From Acidobacteriota bacterium (GTDB lineage Bacteria > Acidobacteriota > Thermoanaerobaculia > Multivoradales > J023): a stretch of 64,000 nucleotides of DNA. The DNA lies in assembly GCA_029263395.1 (NCBI GenBank), contig JAJCXO010000067.1, positions 1 to 64,000 on the forward strand, in the 5' to 3' direction. Below are positions 32,929 through 42,082 of the stretch, piece by piece (positions within the stretch are counted from its first letter, which is position 1; each line of letters begins with the position of its first letter). Below the pieces are notes generated by a model that was given only the letters and a program-made list of their open reading frames with translations, did no database searches and was not told the origin of the DNA. The position numbers were made by a program, and so were the translations under genes.

Positions 32929-35484
32929 TCACCATTCTCGTCCGACTTCCAGCAAGACTCGATAATTTTCGGCCTCAGCCGGTTTGCCCCACTGTTCATA
33001 TAGTTGTATCACCCGATTCAAGGCCTGTTTTGCATAAATCGCATCCGGCCCTCTGACCAAAGCGATCGTACGATAGCTTTCGACCAAACAGGTTTCGGCT
33101 TCCAGGAAACGACCCTGCGCCAACAAATGTTCTCCGAGCAGACTTTCAGTCTCCGCCATCTCCCAATCTTGGTCGGGTTTCGCCAGCAGAAGATTCTGCT
33201 TCCGAAGCGCTTGTTGGGCGTGGCCGAGAAGGACTTCGGCGGTCGCCAGCTCGCCGAGCTCGATCATCAATGCCGCCAGGTTCCGCTCGGCTCGGGCCAC
33301 ATCGAGGCTATCCGATTCGAGCACCGCACGACGCATTCTCAGAGCCTCGCGCAATTCACGCTCAGCTTCTTCGGTCCAGCCCTCAGCGTGAAAAACCCGG
33401 CCGAGGGCGCTGCGTAGTGAGGCCACTCGCAAACTGTTCGGACCCCGACGTTGCAGCTCGATGTCCAGGGACTCTTGCAGCAGTTCCCTCGCCTCAACCA
33501 CCCTGCCCTGAACGAACTCGGCCATGCCGAGATTTCGCAACGGCGCGGCAGACTCCTGCGAGCCAGGGCCAAGCTCTCGACGCAAGATCGCAACAACCTC
33601 GCGGTACAGCCGAATAGCCTCTTCGGGCTCACCTTGTTGATGGAAACTCGAAGCAAGATTCACCATGGGAGACGTCAGATCGACCCCTTTCAGCCCCAGC
33701 CGCTGACGCATTTCGAGGCCAGCCCGCGATCGAACCTCAGCTTTCTTCGGATTGCGCAGACGCACCAGCGTCGCCCCTTGGTCGACCAGGATCTCGGCAA
33801 GTTTCGGATGGTCTTCTCCTGGATGCAACGCCTCCAGAATCTCCTGAGCCTGCTCGAGGGCGGTCAGGGCTTGTTGCTGATGACCCAGTCGTTTGTAGGC
33901 TTGCATAACAAAACCGCGCAACAAATCGGCCAGCAACTCGGGATCGGCGGTTCCCAGATCTTCGGTGATCTGCTGCTGAGTATCGGTCAGGAAGTCCAGC
34001 GGCGTCACTCGGTCCCCTGCATCGTCTGGACCAAAAACTTCGATCACCTTCTCGAGTAGGTCGACCGTCCGACCTGCTCGTGCCCTGGCGTCATTGATCC
34101 GGGCCTCCTCTGCTGCCGTTCGTTGTTGCAAGGCAGCGATCACCAAGCCGACAGCAGCTAGGATCAACAGCATGGAGACCGCCAGAGCCGCCCGATGTCG
34201 CCGTACAAACTTGCCGGCGATATAACGAAACGTGCCTTCACAGGCGCTGACCGGCAACCCTTTGAGATGGCGGTCGAGATCTTCAGCCAACTGCTCGACC
34301 GAACGGAAGCGGTTCTCCGGCTGCTTGCGCAGGGCCTTGAGCAAGATACTGTCGAGGTCGCCCGCCAAGGCACTGCGCAACTTGCCGGGACTTGTGCCAC
34401 GCGCCCAGCTGACCGATTCGGGGGTGCGCTGCTCGGTGCGATTCTTGGATAGCCGAACTTCGATCGAGCGCCCGACAGCGACGCTCGGCACCAACGGCTC
34501 GTGCTCGCAGATCGAACGGTGCATCCCAACCACCCCTTGATCGAAGGGATAAGGGTCATGACCGGTCAACAACTGATAAATCAACACACCCAGCGAATAG
34601 ATGTCGGCGGCAGTGGTGATCGGCAAATTGCGCAGCTGTTCGGGACTGGCATACCTGAGGGTCATCGGCTGGTTACCCGAGTGGGACGTCAAGTCGTGCG
34701 ACGCCGACGCCGGCACCAAGTGTTTGGCAATGCCAAAGTCGATCAGCTTGGGTACTCCATCGCGGGTGACCAGGATGTTGCCGGGCTTCAGATCGCGGTG
34801 GACCACAAGGTTCTGGTGCGCCACCTGCAGCGCCGAACACACCTCCAAGACCAACTCGATCCGTTGCCGAAGAGGCAGGCGATGCCGATTGCAGTATTCG
34901 TCGATCGACTCGCCATCTACATACTCCATCGCAAAGTACGGCAACCGATCACGGGTTTTGCCGGCATCGAGAATACGAGCGATGTTGGGATGCTCGAGAT
35001 CGGCAACAATCTGACACTCGTTCTCGAACCGAAACAACACCTCCTCGGACATCACCTCGTCGTTGATGCGTTTGAGCGCAACCCGCTTGCGGAAGTCGTC
35101 TTCACGGGCCGCCAGGTAGACGGTACCCATCCCACCCGCACCAAGTTGCTCCAAAACACGATAGGGCCCAATCCTGGCGCCAACTTCGTCGATCTCGGAT
35201 TTCGCTTGGTTCGCAGGTAAGGTGTCGAGCCCGGAACGATCCCATGCCGAACGCCTCAGCCCGGGCGGATCCAAGTTCGACGGACGCCACGGCGCCAGCG
35301 GCTCGTCCAACACACTGACGTATTCCTCTTCGTACCGCAGCAACGACTCGACCTCACGCCGCAACTTTTCATCGCCAGCACAAAGGTCCACCAACAGCCT
35401 CCCGCGCTGACTGGGTTCGTAAGGCAACACCGCATCCAGCAGCGACGTCACGCGCTGCCAGCGTTCAGGAGTTATCGGCGACAT
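32929..35484 (-). CDS. Membrane Ser/Thr protein kinase with extracytoplasmic TPRs
   Basis: 851 residues. Residues 1-60 resemble the short helical start common in acidobacterial kinases. The kinase domain (~105-415) has the glycine loop GAGGMG (115-120), ATP-binding K138, catalytic loop HRDLKPGN (229-236) and DFG (249-251), so it should be active. One TM helix (LAVSMLLILAAVGLVIAAL) lies at ~432-455, followed by about 400 residues of TPR repeats predicted outside the inner membrane. The start at 35484 (MSPITPERW) is favoured by family pattern; a TTG six codons upstream is possible. The gene follows an ECF sigma gene by ~90 bp, a frequent pairing in Acidobacteria, suggesting kinase control of that sigma regulon. 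Confidence 0.9.
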   Translation of the reverse strand: MSPITPERWQRVTSLLDAVLPYEPSQRGRLLVDLCAGDEKLRREVESLLRYEEEYVSVLDEPLAPWRPSNLDPPGLRRSAWDRSGLDTLPANQAKSEIDEVGARIGPYRVLEQLGAGGMGTVYLAAREDDFRKRVALKRINDEVMSEEVLFRFENECQIVADLEHPNIARILDAGKTRDRLPYFAMEYVDGESIDEYCNRHRLPLRQRIELVLEVCSALQVAHQNLVVHRDLKPGNILVTRDGVPKLIDFGIAKHLVPASASHDLTSHSGNQPMTLRYASPEQLRNLPITTAADIYSLGVLIYQLLTGHDPYPFDQGVVGMHRSICEHEPLVPSVAVGRSIEVRLSKNRTEQRTPESVSWARGTSPGKLRSALAGDLDSILLKALRKQPENRFRSVEQLAEDLDRHLKGLPVSACEGTFRYIAGKFVRRHRAALAVSMLLILAAVGLVIAALQQRTAAEEARINDARARAGRTVDLLEKVIEVFGPDDAGDRVTPLDFLTDTQQQITEDLGTADPELLADLLRGFVMQAYKRLGHQQQALTALEQAQEILEALHPGEDHPKLAEILVDQGATLVRLRNPKKAEVRSRAGLEMRQRLGLKGVDLTSPMVNLASSFHQQGEPEEAIRLYREVVAILRRELGPGSQESAAPLRNLGMAEFVQGRVVEARELLQESLDIELQRRGPNSLRVASLRSALGRVFHAEGWTEEAERELREALRMRRAVLESDSLDVARAERNLAALMIELGELATAEVLLGHAQQALRKQNLLLAKPDQDWEMAETESLLGEHLLAQGRFLEAETCLVESYRTIALVRGPDAIYAKQALNRVIQLYEQWGKPAEAENYRVLLEVGREW

Positions 35485-35575
35485 CAGTTCACCCATCTCC
35501 AATCGAATTCATGGCCCCCCACGTTAGAGTATCGCGCTAAACGCTATGAGAATCGTTCCAATAATTTTGTCGTAT

Positions 35576-36145
35576 CTATTCGAGCGGACTGAGCTCACGG
35601 CGCAGCCACAACAACGCGGCGTTCCATTCACGGTGGACGGTCGAACGCGACATGTCCAACGCAATCGCAACTTCTTCCAGGGTCAGACCGCCAAAGATTC
35701 TGAGCTCGACGACCCGGCTCTGACGCGGCGCCAGTTCGGTCAGAGCCTCGAGCGCATCGTCGAGGGCGATCAGGCCCGGCGCCCGCAGCTCGGCCCGGCC
35801 GAGCATCTCGTCGAAGGGCACCTTGGGGACATCACCACCACGCTTGAGCCGCCTGCGGTGCCGCACATGATCCACGAGCACGCGACGGATCAGCTTCGAG
35901 GCGATCGCAAAAAATTCGGTCCGACTGCGCCAACGGACTTGCCGCTGGCCCTTGAGCCGCAGAAACGCCTCGTTGACAACCGCCGTCGGTTGCAAGGTGT
36001 GTCCTTTGCTCTCATGGCGGAATTGGCGCACCGCGATCCGACGAAGCTCGTCGTAAACCAACGGCATCAACTCGGCAAGCGCCTCCGGCTCTCCGTCGCT
36101 CCAAGCGTCGAGGAGAGCCGTGACTTCGCGGACAGGCATCGGCAT
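35576..36145 (-). CDS. ECF-family RNA polymerase sigma factor (Sig-70_X6 type)
   Basis: About 189 residues. Region 2 is VYDELRRIAVRQFRHE ... TEFFAIASKLIRRVLVDHVR, and region 4 is LAPRQSRVVELRIFGGLTLEEVAIALDMSRSTVHREW with its helix-turn-helix. The region-2 wording (HTLQPTAVVNEAFLRL) is that of the TIGR02999-like sigma factors linked to Ser/Thr kinases in Acidobacteria and Planctomycetes. No anti-sigma gene is present. Control by phosphorylation from the downstream kinase is the known theme and is inferred here. The start is uncertain: ATG at 36145 is chosen, with 36160 or TTG 36175 also possible and no clear binding site for any. Confidence 0.9.
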   Translation of the reverse strand: MPMPVREVTALLDAWSDGEPEALAELMPLVYDELRRIAVRQFRHESKGHTLQPTAVVNEAFLRLKGQRQVRWRSRTEFFAIASKLIRRVLVDHVRHRRRLKRGGDVPKVPFDEMLGRAELRAPGLIALDDALEALTELAPRQSRVVELRIFGGLTLEEVAIALDMSRSTVHREWNAALLWLRRELSPLE

Positions 36146-36366
36146 GATGTGTCGAAGCATACCAGTGGAGTTCAACGCTAGAACGAATCGACCTCAGAAG
36201 TACTGATATAGGGAGACAGGCAGCCAGCTCGGTTAACGGCGAGACCACCCGGATCTTTCAGGCGAGCCGATGTAAACTCGACGTCTATCCAGGTCCGTCC
36301 ACGTCCGCCGATGCCGGCAACGGACGTTTCTTGATCCCCCTACACACCGTGCACGAGGACTTACCC

Positions 36367-37203
36367 GTGACATCCGAATCCCTCCATCGCTTCTCCGCCT
36401 TCACTACCCGCCCCGAGGGCGGTAATCCCGCTGGCGTCTGGGTTGGCGATACCCTGCCGGAAGCTGACGCCATGCAGCGTATCGCCGCCGAGGTTGGCTA
36501 CTCGGAGACCGCGTTCGTGTCGCCGTCCAGCGGTTTCGACCGTACCGTGCGCTACTTCAGCCCCGAAGCCGAAGTGTCGTTCTGTGGCCACGCGACAATT
36601 GCCACCGGTGTGGTGCTCGGCGAAACCGCTGGCGACGGTACCTACCGCCTAGCCACCTCGGTTGGCGAAGTGCCGGTCACTGTCCGCACTCGGGACGGTC
36701 TGCGCGAGGCGGCCCTGACCTCCGTTGAGCCCACCCAGACATCAGTCCCCGAGGCCTTGCTCACCAACAGCCTGAACGCTCTCGGCTGGAGCCACGACGA
36801 CCTCGATCCCGCAATCCCGCCGAGCCGGGCCTACGCTGGCGCCTGGCACCTGGTGTTGGCGGTTGCCAAGCGGCAGCGCCTGGACCAGCTCGACTATGCC
36901 TTCGAGACCCTCAAAACACTGCTGCTCGACGACGGCCTGACCACACTGCAGTTGATCTGGCGCGAGGGCCCGGACGTGTTCCACTCCCGCAACCCCTTCC
37001 CGGTCGGCGGAGTGGTCGAAGACCCTGCCACCGGCGCCGCCGCCGCGGCGCTCGGCGGGTATTTGCGCGACGCTGGCTTGGTCACCACACCCACCACCCT
37101 CACGATTCGCCAAGGGGAAGCGATGGGGCGCCCCAGTCGACTCACCGTCGAAGTCCCAGCGCGCGGTGGCATCGTTGTTTCCGGCACTGCGGTCAGACTT
37201 TGA
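36367..37203 (+). CDS. PhzF family isomerase/epimerase
   Basis: A 278-residue protein from GTG at 36367 (GAGG upstream); an ATG at 36331 would add 12 residues without a site. Family marks are GGNPAGVWVG near the start, the catalytic-type glutamate in GYSETAFV (E47), the pseudo-twofold strand FCGHATIATGVVL, and GGVVEDPATGAAAAALGGYL in the second half. PhzF proteins are diaminopimelate-epimerase-fold isomerases. Only some act in phenazine synthesis, and no phenazine genes are here, so the substrate is unknown. It is the first gene of a likely operon with the three genes that follow. Confidence 0.9.
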   Translation: MTSESLHRFSAFTTRPEGGNPAGVWVGDTLPEADAMQRIAAEVGYSETAFVSPSSGFDRTVRYFSPEAEVSFCGHATIATGVVLGETAGDGTYRLATSVGEVPVTVRTRDGLREAALTSVEPTQTSVPEALLTNSLNALGWSHDDLDPAIPPSRAYAGAWHLVLAVAKRQRLDQLDYAFETLKTLLLDDGLTTLQLIWREGPDVFHSRNPFPVGGVVEDPATGAAAAALGGYLRDAGLVTTPTTLTIRQGEAMGRPSRLTVEVPARGGIVVSGTAVRL

Positions 37204-37223
37204 GCGAACACCTCGGAGGCCAA

Positions 37224-38705
37224 ATGAGCAACCCCTACTGTGATGTCCTCAAGATCAAGGTGCCATCGCTAAAAGCAGTCAAGCATCATCGCGAAGCGAG
37301 CCCATTTACCCTCATGCTCGTGGCGTTGCTGGAGCGCGGCGAGTCCATGACCCTGCTCGAAGTCGCCACTGAATTCGAACGAGCCGGCGTCGCCGCTGCC
37401 GACGACGCATTACGTTCGCTCAAACGCTGCCGCCCCGGCCGCCCACCGGTCTACCGCAACGGCGATGACTACGAGCTCGACCCCTACGACAAAGAGCTCG
37501 ACTTGTGGGCCTTCCGACTCGGACTACGGCCATCTAAAGTTCCTGTACTGAGGTTGGTGCCACCCGCACCCGAGCCGATACCAGGGCCTGAAATCCCACT
37601 TCGCCCCACCGAGGTAGAAGAGGCCATGAGCAACGCCTACCTCACGAGCTGGTCGTCCCAACGTTTGGCCCTGGCAATCCTCGACAGTCAGGGAGGCCGT
37701 ATGGCGGCCACCGAGGTGGTGCGGGCGGTCGATCGGCTGACACCTCACCACCGCTTGAGCAAGGAAGCCTCGAGGTATTGGCGGCGGGGATCAGCGATCA
37801 CTGAGCTCGAAGGCGGGGTCTGGGAGATGCAGACCGATCATCCAGCGCTGCGCTCAGCACGAGAAGCAGTCCGCCAGCGTGCAGAAAAGGCCCGACATCG
37901 CCAAGCGATCCAACCCGACCTGCAGGCAATTGAGATCGGCCAACGTCGATACGCAGTGCAAAAGGCAGCCCACGCCAAGGAGCTTGCAAACCTCACGCGC
38001 GTGCTCCTCCATGCGTTTCCCAAAGAGCGCCCCGAAGCGATTGTCTTGTTGGATGTGACGCAACGCGAGCTCATCACCTACTCCCGCGACGCATTCGATA
38101 CCGTCCTGACTCGCCTCGCCGACTACGACGTGATAGGTGCCGTGGACGTGCGCCCGTTGCTCAAAACGCTCGGTTTTGACTACGGTCAGCATCGACTCGC
38201 GGAGCTCGGTCCGCCACAAAAGTCCCGCAAACTGACCGGACGGCGAACGCTCGAGATTACGACCAGTCTCTTGATTCAAAGTTCGTGCGGTATCCGCAAA
38301 CCCCTCGCGGATACCGCAGCGTTGCAGCGCTATCTAGAGAAGGGACAGATCCACCGACTGCACCGGCGGCTCGAAACCGACGCCAAAGCCCTCTTTGCGT
38401 TCTACCAATACGGCCGCCTCCACCGCGCCGTGGGCCTCGCTTCTGGCTCGATCGAAGAATGGGTCCCAGTGCCGTGGGTTCACCCCGACGAACCGATGCT
38501 CTATGACCTGAAAGAACAGGCCTTTCAAAACGGCCAGGTCATCGACGTCGTTTTCGGTTCAGCACCCGCCTGGGAAAATCCGTGGGAGCGGGCCACCCGC
38601 TGCACGGTTGCTCCCGATGGGGCCTACCGTTATTGGTTAGTCGACGAAGACGGCGCCATCATCGACGACTGTGACGTGCAGCTAGCCCGCTTGGTACCAC
38701 TCTAG
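37224..38705 (+). CDS. Uncharacterised protein with HTH-like N-terminus
   Basis: 493 residues from ATG 37224 with GGAGG at proper distance; an upstream TTG reading overlaps the phzF stop. Residues ~20-100 (LVALLERGESMTLLEVATEF ... YRNGDDYELDPYDKELDLW) and ~130-210 (LAILDSQGGRMAATEVVRAV ... WRRGSAITELEGGVWEM) look like two winged-helix modules of the HARE-HTH kind. A charged helical link follows, then a mixed domain (ERPEAIVLLDVTQRELITYS) and a C-terminal beta-rich WYL-like part (EEWVPVPWVHPDEPMLYDLK). I do not recognise the family. A regulator or nucleic-acid-binding role is only a guess. Confidence 0.7.
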   Translation: MSNPYCDVLKIKVPSLKAVKHHREASPFTLMLVALLERGESMTLLEVATEFERAGVAAADDALRSLKRCRPGRPPVYRNGDDYELDPYDKELDLWAFRLGLRPSKVPVLRLVPPAPEPIPGPEIPLRPTEVEEAMSNAYLTSWSSQRLALAILDSQGGRMAATEVVRAVDRLTPHHRLSKEASRYWRRGSAITELEGGVWEMQTDHPALRSAREAVRQRAEKARHRQAIQPDLQAIEIGQRRYAVQKAAHAKELANLTRVLLHAFPKERPEAIVLLDVTQRELITYSRDAFDTVLTRLADYDVIGAVDVRPLLKTLGFDYGQHRLAELGPPQKSRKLTGRRTLEITTSLLIQSSCGIRKPLADTAALQRYLEKGQIHRLHRRLETDAKALFAFYQYGRLHRAVGLASGSIEEWVPVPWVHPDEPMLYDLKEQAFQNGQVIDVVFGSAPAWENPWERATRCTVAPDGAYRYWLVDEDGAIIDDCDVQLARLVPL

Positions 38706-38718
38706 ACCCAACCTACTT

Positions 38719-38991
38719 GTGACGCAGAGCCTTGAGCGGATCGAGGCCGCGGTAGAAGCTGCCCGTCGCTTCCCGCTCGCCAAACATCCGAGTCTGGTCC
38801 TCTGCCAGGTTCGCTCCGAGGGCGCCTTGTTACGCGCCTTGGCCGACCTTGCAGGCGCTGGTATCGCTTGTGCTCTCTTTCGCGAGCCTGATCTCAACCA
38901 TCAGGCCACCGCCCTGGCCACCGAACCCTTGCAGCTCAACGCCCGGGCACCCATGCGCAGATTTCCCCTTTGGAAAGGAGCGGCCTCATGA
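38719..38991 (+). CDS. Small PTH2-like protein
   Basis: A 90-residue product from GTG, 13 bp after the previous stop. The sequence KHPSLVLCQVRSEGALLRAL, AGIACALFREPDLNHQATA and a final RRFPL resembles small stand-alone proteins with a peptidyl-tRNA-hydrolase-2-like alpha/beta fold: strand, helix, strand, FREPDL turn. The canonical PTH2 catalytic residues could not be placed, so activity on peptidyl-tRNA is unproven. Likely co-transcribed with its neighbours. Confidence 0.5.
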   Translation: MTQSLERIEAAVEAARRFPLAKHPSLVLCQVRSEGALLRALADLAGAGIACALFREPDLNHQATALATEPLQLNARAPMRRFPLWKGAAS

Positions 38992-39081
38992 CGCACTTGT
39001 AGGCCCGTGGTCCCCCTCCATGAGCTTGTTGGATCGACCACTCCATCGCAAAACTCAAATCAACTCATGGAGAAACCAAAC

Positions 39082-39408
39082 ATGGCTACAGCCTTGTTGA
39101 ACAACGACACAACAGAGCCTGAATTGATCCAACGACTCCAGGCTTTCCTGGTCCAGCAGGGGCATCGACAACGGCTTGCCAAACGAGCTCGGCGAACGTT
39201 GAGAACACCGCCGGCCGAACGCAACCGGTTGCTCGAGGAGTTACGCCTGGTCGACGACCTGCCGGTCATCCAAGCCTATATCGACCGTCAACGTCTGTTG
39301 GTGACGGTCGCGCACGTAATTTATGGCGACCTGCGGAGTCGTCCTCACCCAGTGAGTGATCCGATGCCGTACCGAAGGCTCGAGGAGTCCCTGGTTGGTC
39401 TAATCTAG
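39082..39408 (+). CDS. Hypothetical small basic helical protein
   Basis: A 108-residue protein from ATG 39082, preceded by TGGAGAAA at 9 bp. The sequence is mainly helical and Arg/Leu-rich (RQRLAKRARRTLRTPPAERN, IQAYIDRQRLLVTVAHVIYG). No family is recognised. It lies about 90 bp after the PTH2-like gene and may be the last gene of that operon. A longer reading starting at 39007 has no binding site. Confidence 0.5.
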   Translation: MATALLNNDTTEPELIQRLQAFLVQQGHRQRLAKRARRTLRTPPAERNRLLEELRLVDDLPVIQAYIDRQRLLVTVAHVIYGDLRSRPHPVSDPMPYRRLEESLVGLI

Positions 39409-39642
39409 GGTTGAACGACCTTCTCTAATCTACCGGCGCGGCGCGCTTGTCGCGTCGGTTTCTCAAGCTCAGTCCAGGCCCCAAAGTCTGTACTCAAACT
39501 CAGACGGTTCATAACCCGTGCTTGGGGTGGTTCGACGTCCGATATGATTGGGCGACAAACGTTATTACCGCCTAGGGCTTCAACGCCCCCTTGCCTATCA
39601 AACATGTCGGGTGCTTGTGCTGCCGGGAGTGATTCCACCACC

Positions 39643-41865
39643 ATGTCCATAACGACCAAGCTCATCTCTCCTGTGCTGCAGGAACGGCTTGATGACAGGC
39701 GTCGTGCCTTGGTGCTGATCTGGATCTCCTTCGCCTTGTCGGGCTTGATTGGCGCAGCTTGGCTCCTTCGCGCGCTGGTTGCAGCGATGCCTTTGGCCTC
39801 GCACCTGCTGTTGGGAACAACCGTTCTTCTGTTCTTGGTCACGCCGTTTATTCTGCGCTGGCGTGGCGATCTGAGGGTTGCAGCCAAATTCTTGGTCGCT
39901 ACACTTCTGGCAGCAACTCTTGTCGTTGGACTGCAAAACGGTGGCACCGAGGCTCCGGTGCTGGTCATGCTGTTCTTTGCCCCGGTGGTGGCCACGTTTC
40001 TCTTGGGCCGCGCGGCAGGGTTGGTCACATTCGGCGCAGGCGTACTGATCGTTGCCGGGCTTCACAGTCTCTATCTCACCGATCTCCTGCCGACGAGTGC
40101 TCTCAGTGGCGAGGCGCTGCGGTTTGCACGGTTATCCGCAACAATTCTCGGGGCGGCGGCGATTACGGCTGTGGTCATCTGCTACGAGTTGACTCGCGTT
40201 GACAGCGAGCGCCAGATTCGGCGCGAGCAGGTCCGAGCGCAGGAGGCCGAGAAGGCGCAGGGGGAGTTCCTTGCTCGCATGAGCCACGAGATCCGGACGC
40301 CGCTCAACGCGGTTATCGGAGTCGCCGAGCTTCTGGGGCTTCAAGATCTCGGAACGCGCGATCGTGAGCTAGTCTCCATAATTGGCAAGGCAGGAGCGTC
40401 TCTCGTCGATATCGCGAACGACGTTCTCGACTTCTCTCGCATCGAGTCTGGAGGCTTGAGTGTCGAGAGTCACCTGTTCGACCCGCATGAGTGCCTTGAG
40501 ACATGCGTTGCAATGTTTTCTGCCCTAGCCAATAGTCGCCAGATCGATCTGGCGCTCTACCTGTCGGACGAGATCCCTAGGCGTGTCAAGGGGGACTCCG
40601 GTCGTCTGCGCCAGGTGCTGATCAATCTGATATCCAACGCACTAAAGTTCACGCACCAAGGCAGTGTTTACATCGAGGCTACGGCCGCCCCCCGCGGTCA
40701 GGGCCAGCTCTTGTTGTCTGGTTCGGTAAAAGACACAGGGATCGGGATCTCGAGCGATCTGAAGGATCGGATCTTCGAAGCGTTCACTCAAGCCGACGGT
40801 TCCATGTCACGACAGTACGGAGGTTCTGGGCTAGGTCTCACGATCAGTCGTCGGCTTTGCGAGATGATGGGCGGAACGCTCGACTTCGAGCCTAGACAGG
40901 CCGGGGGAACAACCTTCTCGTTCTCCGTGATCTTAGAAGATGAGCACAATCAGTCACCCGGTGTCGTCAACGATTTCGAGTCACCTTCAGCTATTGCCGG
41001 GGATCTTCGAGTTCTGGTTGTCGAGCCGGGTGTGGCGACGCTGAGGGCGCTGACCGCAATGTTGGATAGCTGGGGGCTGACGCCGTACTCCTTCGGCTCG
41101 TGGCATCTCGCCGCCAATTTCGAGCCGAGACCAACTTCGGTCGATCTGGTCCTGGCGGGTGCCCGGCCAACTAGCTCAGAAGGCTGCTCCTTGATCGATG
41201 AGCTGGTCGAGAGGAAAGTACCCTGGGTTCGCATCGGCACGATCGCCGACTCGGGTAGTCTCGATGGCGCCCAGCCAGAGCTGTTGAAACCGATCCGCCG
41301 CCGAGATCTCATGCGGGTGTTAAACCAACAGCAAGCTGCCCCCTTCAGGCCCCTCGACAGTCCGGAACGCCATCAAGAGCAGGCAGTGCCAAAACGTTTT
41401 GCTGGTCTCAGCGTTCTTCTTGCCGAGGACAACCCGATCAATCAGATGGTTGCGCAGGAGATGCTGCAGCACATCGGGTGTGAGGTCGAGCTCGCGACGC
41501 ACGGCGGCGAAGTTATGCTGGCGCTCGACAAGAGACGTTTTGACGTTGTGTTCCTGGATCTCCAGATGCCTGAGATCGATGGTCTCGAGACAGCTCGGCG
41601 CATTCGCTCCCAGCGAAAGCCATCCCCTGTTCTTATCGCCCTAACGGCAAGTGCTCTCAAGAAAGACCGCGATCGGTGCCTCGAGGCCGGCATGAACGAC
41701 TTTCTGGCCAAACCCATTCAAATTCCCCGACTGGTCGAAGTTCTTGACCGGACCTTAGACCAACTCCGTGCTTCTGAAAAGGAGAGTACTCCGAACCGCA
41801 AGGCTGAGGAGGCTCCGAGCACAGCCATTTCGAAAGTCGATCGCGTCGAGGCAGAGTCGAAATAG
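39643..41865 (+). CDS. Hybrid sensor histidine kinase with two receiver-like domains
   Basis: 740 residues. Five or six TM helices (residues ~22-185) form a sensor of the 7TMR/MASE-like kind, followed by HisKA with H215 in ARMSHEIRTPLNAV and an HATPase domain with N-box (LINLISNALKF), G1 (DTGIGIS) and G2 (YGGSGLGLTI). Residues ~450-575 are a receiver-like fold lacking the phospho-Asp (DLVLAGARP), and ~585-710 is a true receiver with D639 in VFLDLQMPEIDG. The start at 39643 is a choice; an in-frame ATG at 39604 is possible. Base composition looks more AT-rich than the flanking genes, which hints at transfer. It lies next to the CHAT module but 217 bp apart. Confidence 0.9.
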   Translation: MSITTKLISPVLQERLDDRRRALVLIWISFALSGLIGAAWLLRALVAAMPLASHLLLGTTVLLFLVTPFILRWRGDLRVAAKFLVATLLAATLVVGLQNGGTEAPVLVMLFFAPVVATFLLGRAAGLVTFGAGVLIVAGLHSLYLTDLLPTSALSGEALRFARLSATILGAAAITAVVICYELTRVDSERQIRREQVRAQEAEKAQGEFLARMSHEIRTPLNAVIGVAELLGLQDLGTRDRELVSIIGKAGASLVDIANDVLDFSRIESGGLSVESHLFDPHECLETCVAMFSALANSRQIDLALYLSDEIPRRVKGDSGRLRQVLINLISNALKFTHQGSVYIEATAAPRGQGQLLLSGSVKDTGIGISSDLKDRIFEAFTQADGSMSRQYGGSGLGLTISRRLCEMMGGTLDFEPRQAGGTTFSFSVILEDEHNQSPGVVNDFESPSAIAGDLRVLVVEPGVATLRALTAMLDSWGLTPYSFGSWHLAANFEPRPTSVDLVLAGARPTSSEGCSLIDELVERKVPWVRIGTIADSGSLDGAQPELLKPIRRRDLMRVLNQQQAAPFRPLDSPERHQEQAVPKRFAGLSVLLAEDNPINQMVAQEMLQHIGCEVELATHGGEVMLALDKRRFDVVFLDLQMPEIDGLETARRIRSQRKPSPVLIALTASALKKDRDRCLEAGMNDFLAKPIQIPRLVEVLDRTLDQLRASEKESTPNRKAEEAPSTAISKVDRVEAESK

Positions 41866-42082
41866 GGGTAGCCGTGTGATTTTCGGCGCACGGTTCGAGG
41901 TTTCGTGATTCTCCGGCAGGCCCCGGTGTCCTAGGTCGTCATACTTATCAACCGTACTAGAGCCCCAAATGGCAGTCGATGGGTGGAAATCGACCGAAAG
42001 GTGGCCCGATGACCGATGTTCTTGCGTTGTCATGGATAGGGGACCACACCAACGACGGACCGGCAGGCCTGAAGGAGACTGC

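Noticed and set aside
39405-40028. Minus-strand frame opposite the histidine kinase sensor part
   Set aside because: Composition (Arg/Ser/Thr-rich) and lack of a start signal mark it as a shadow of the kinase gene.
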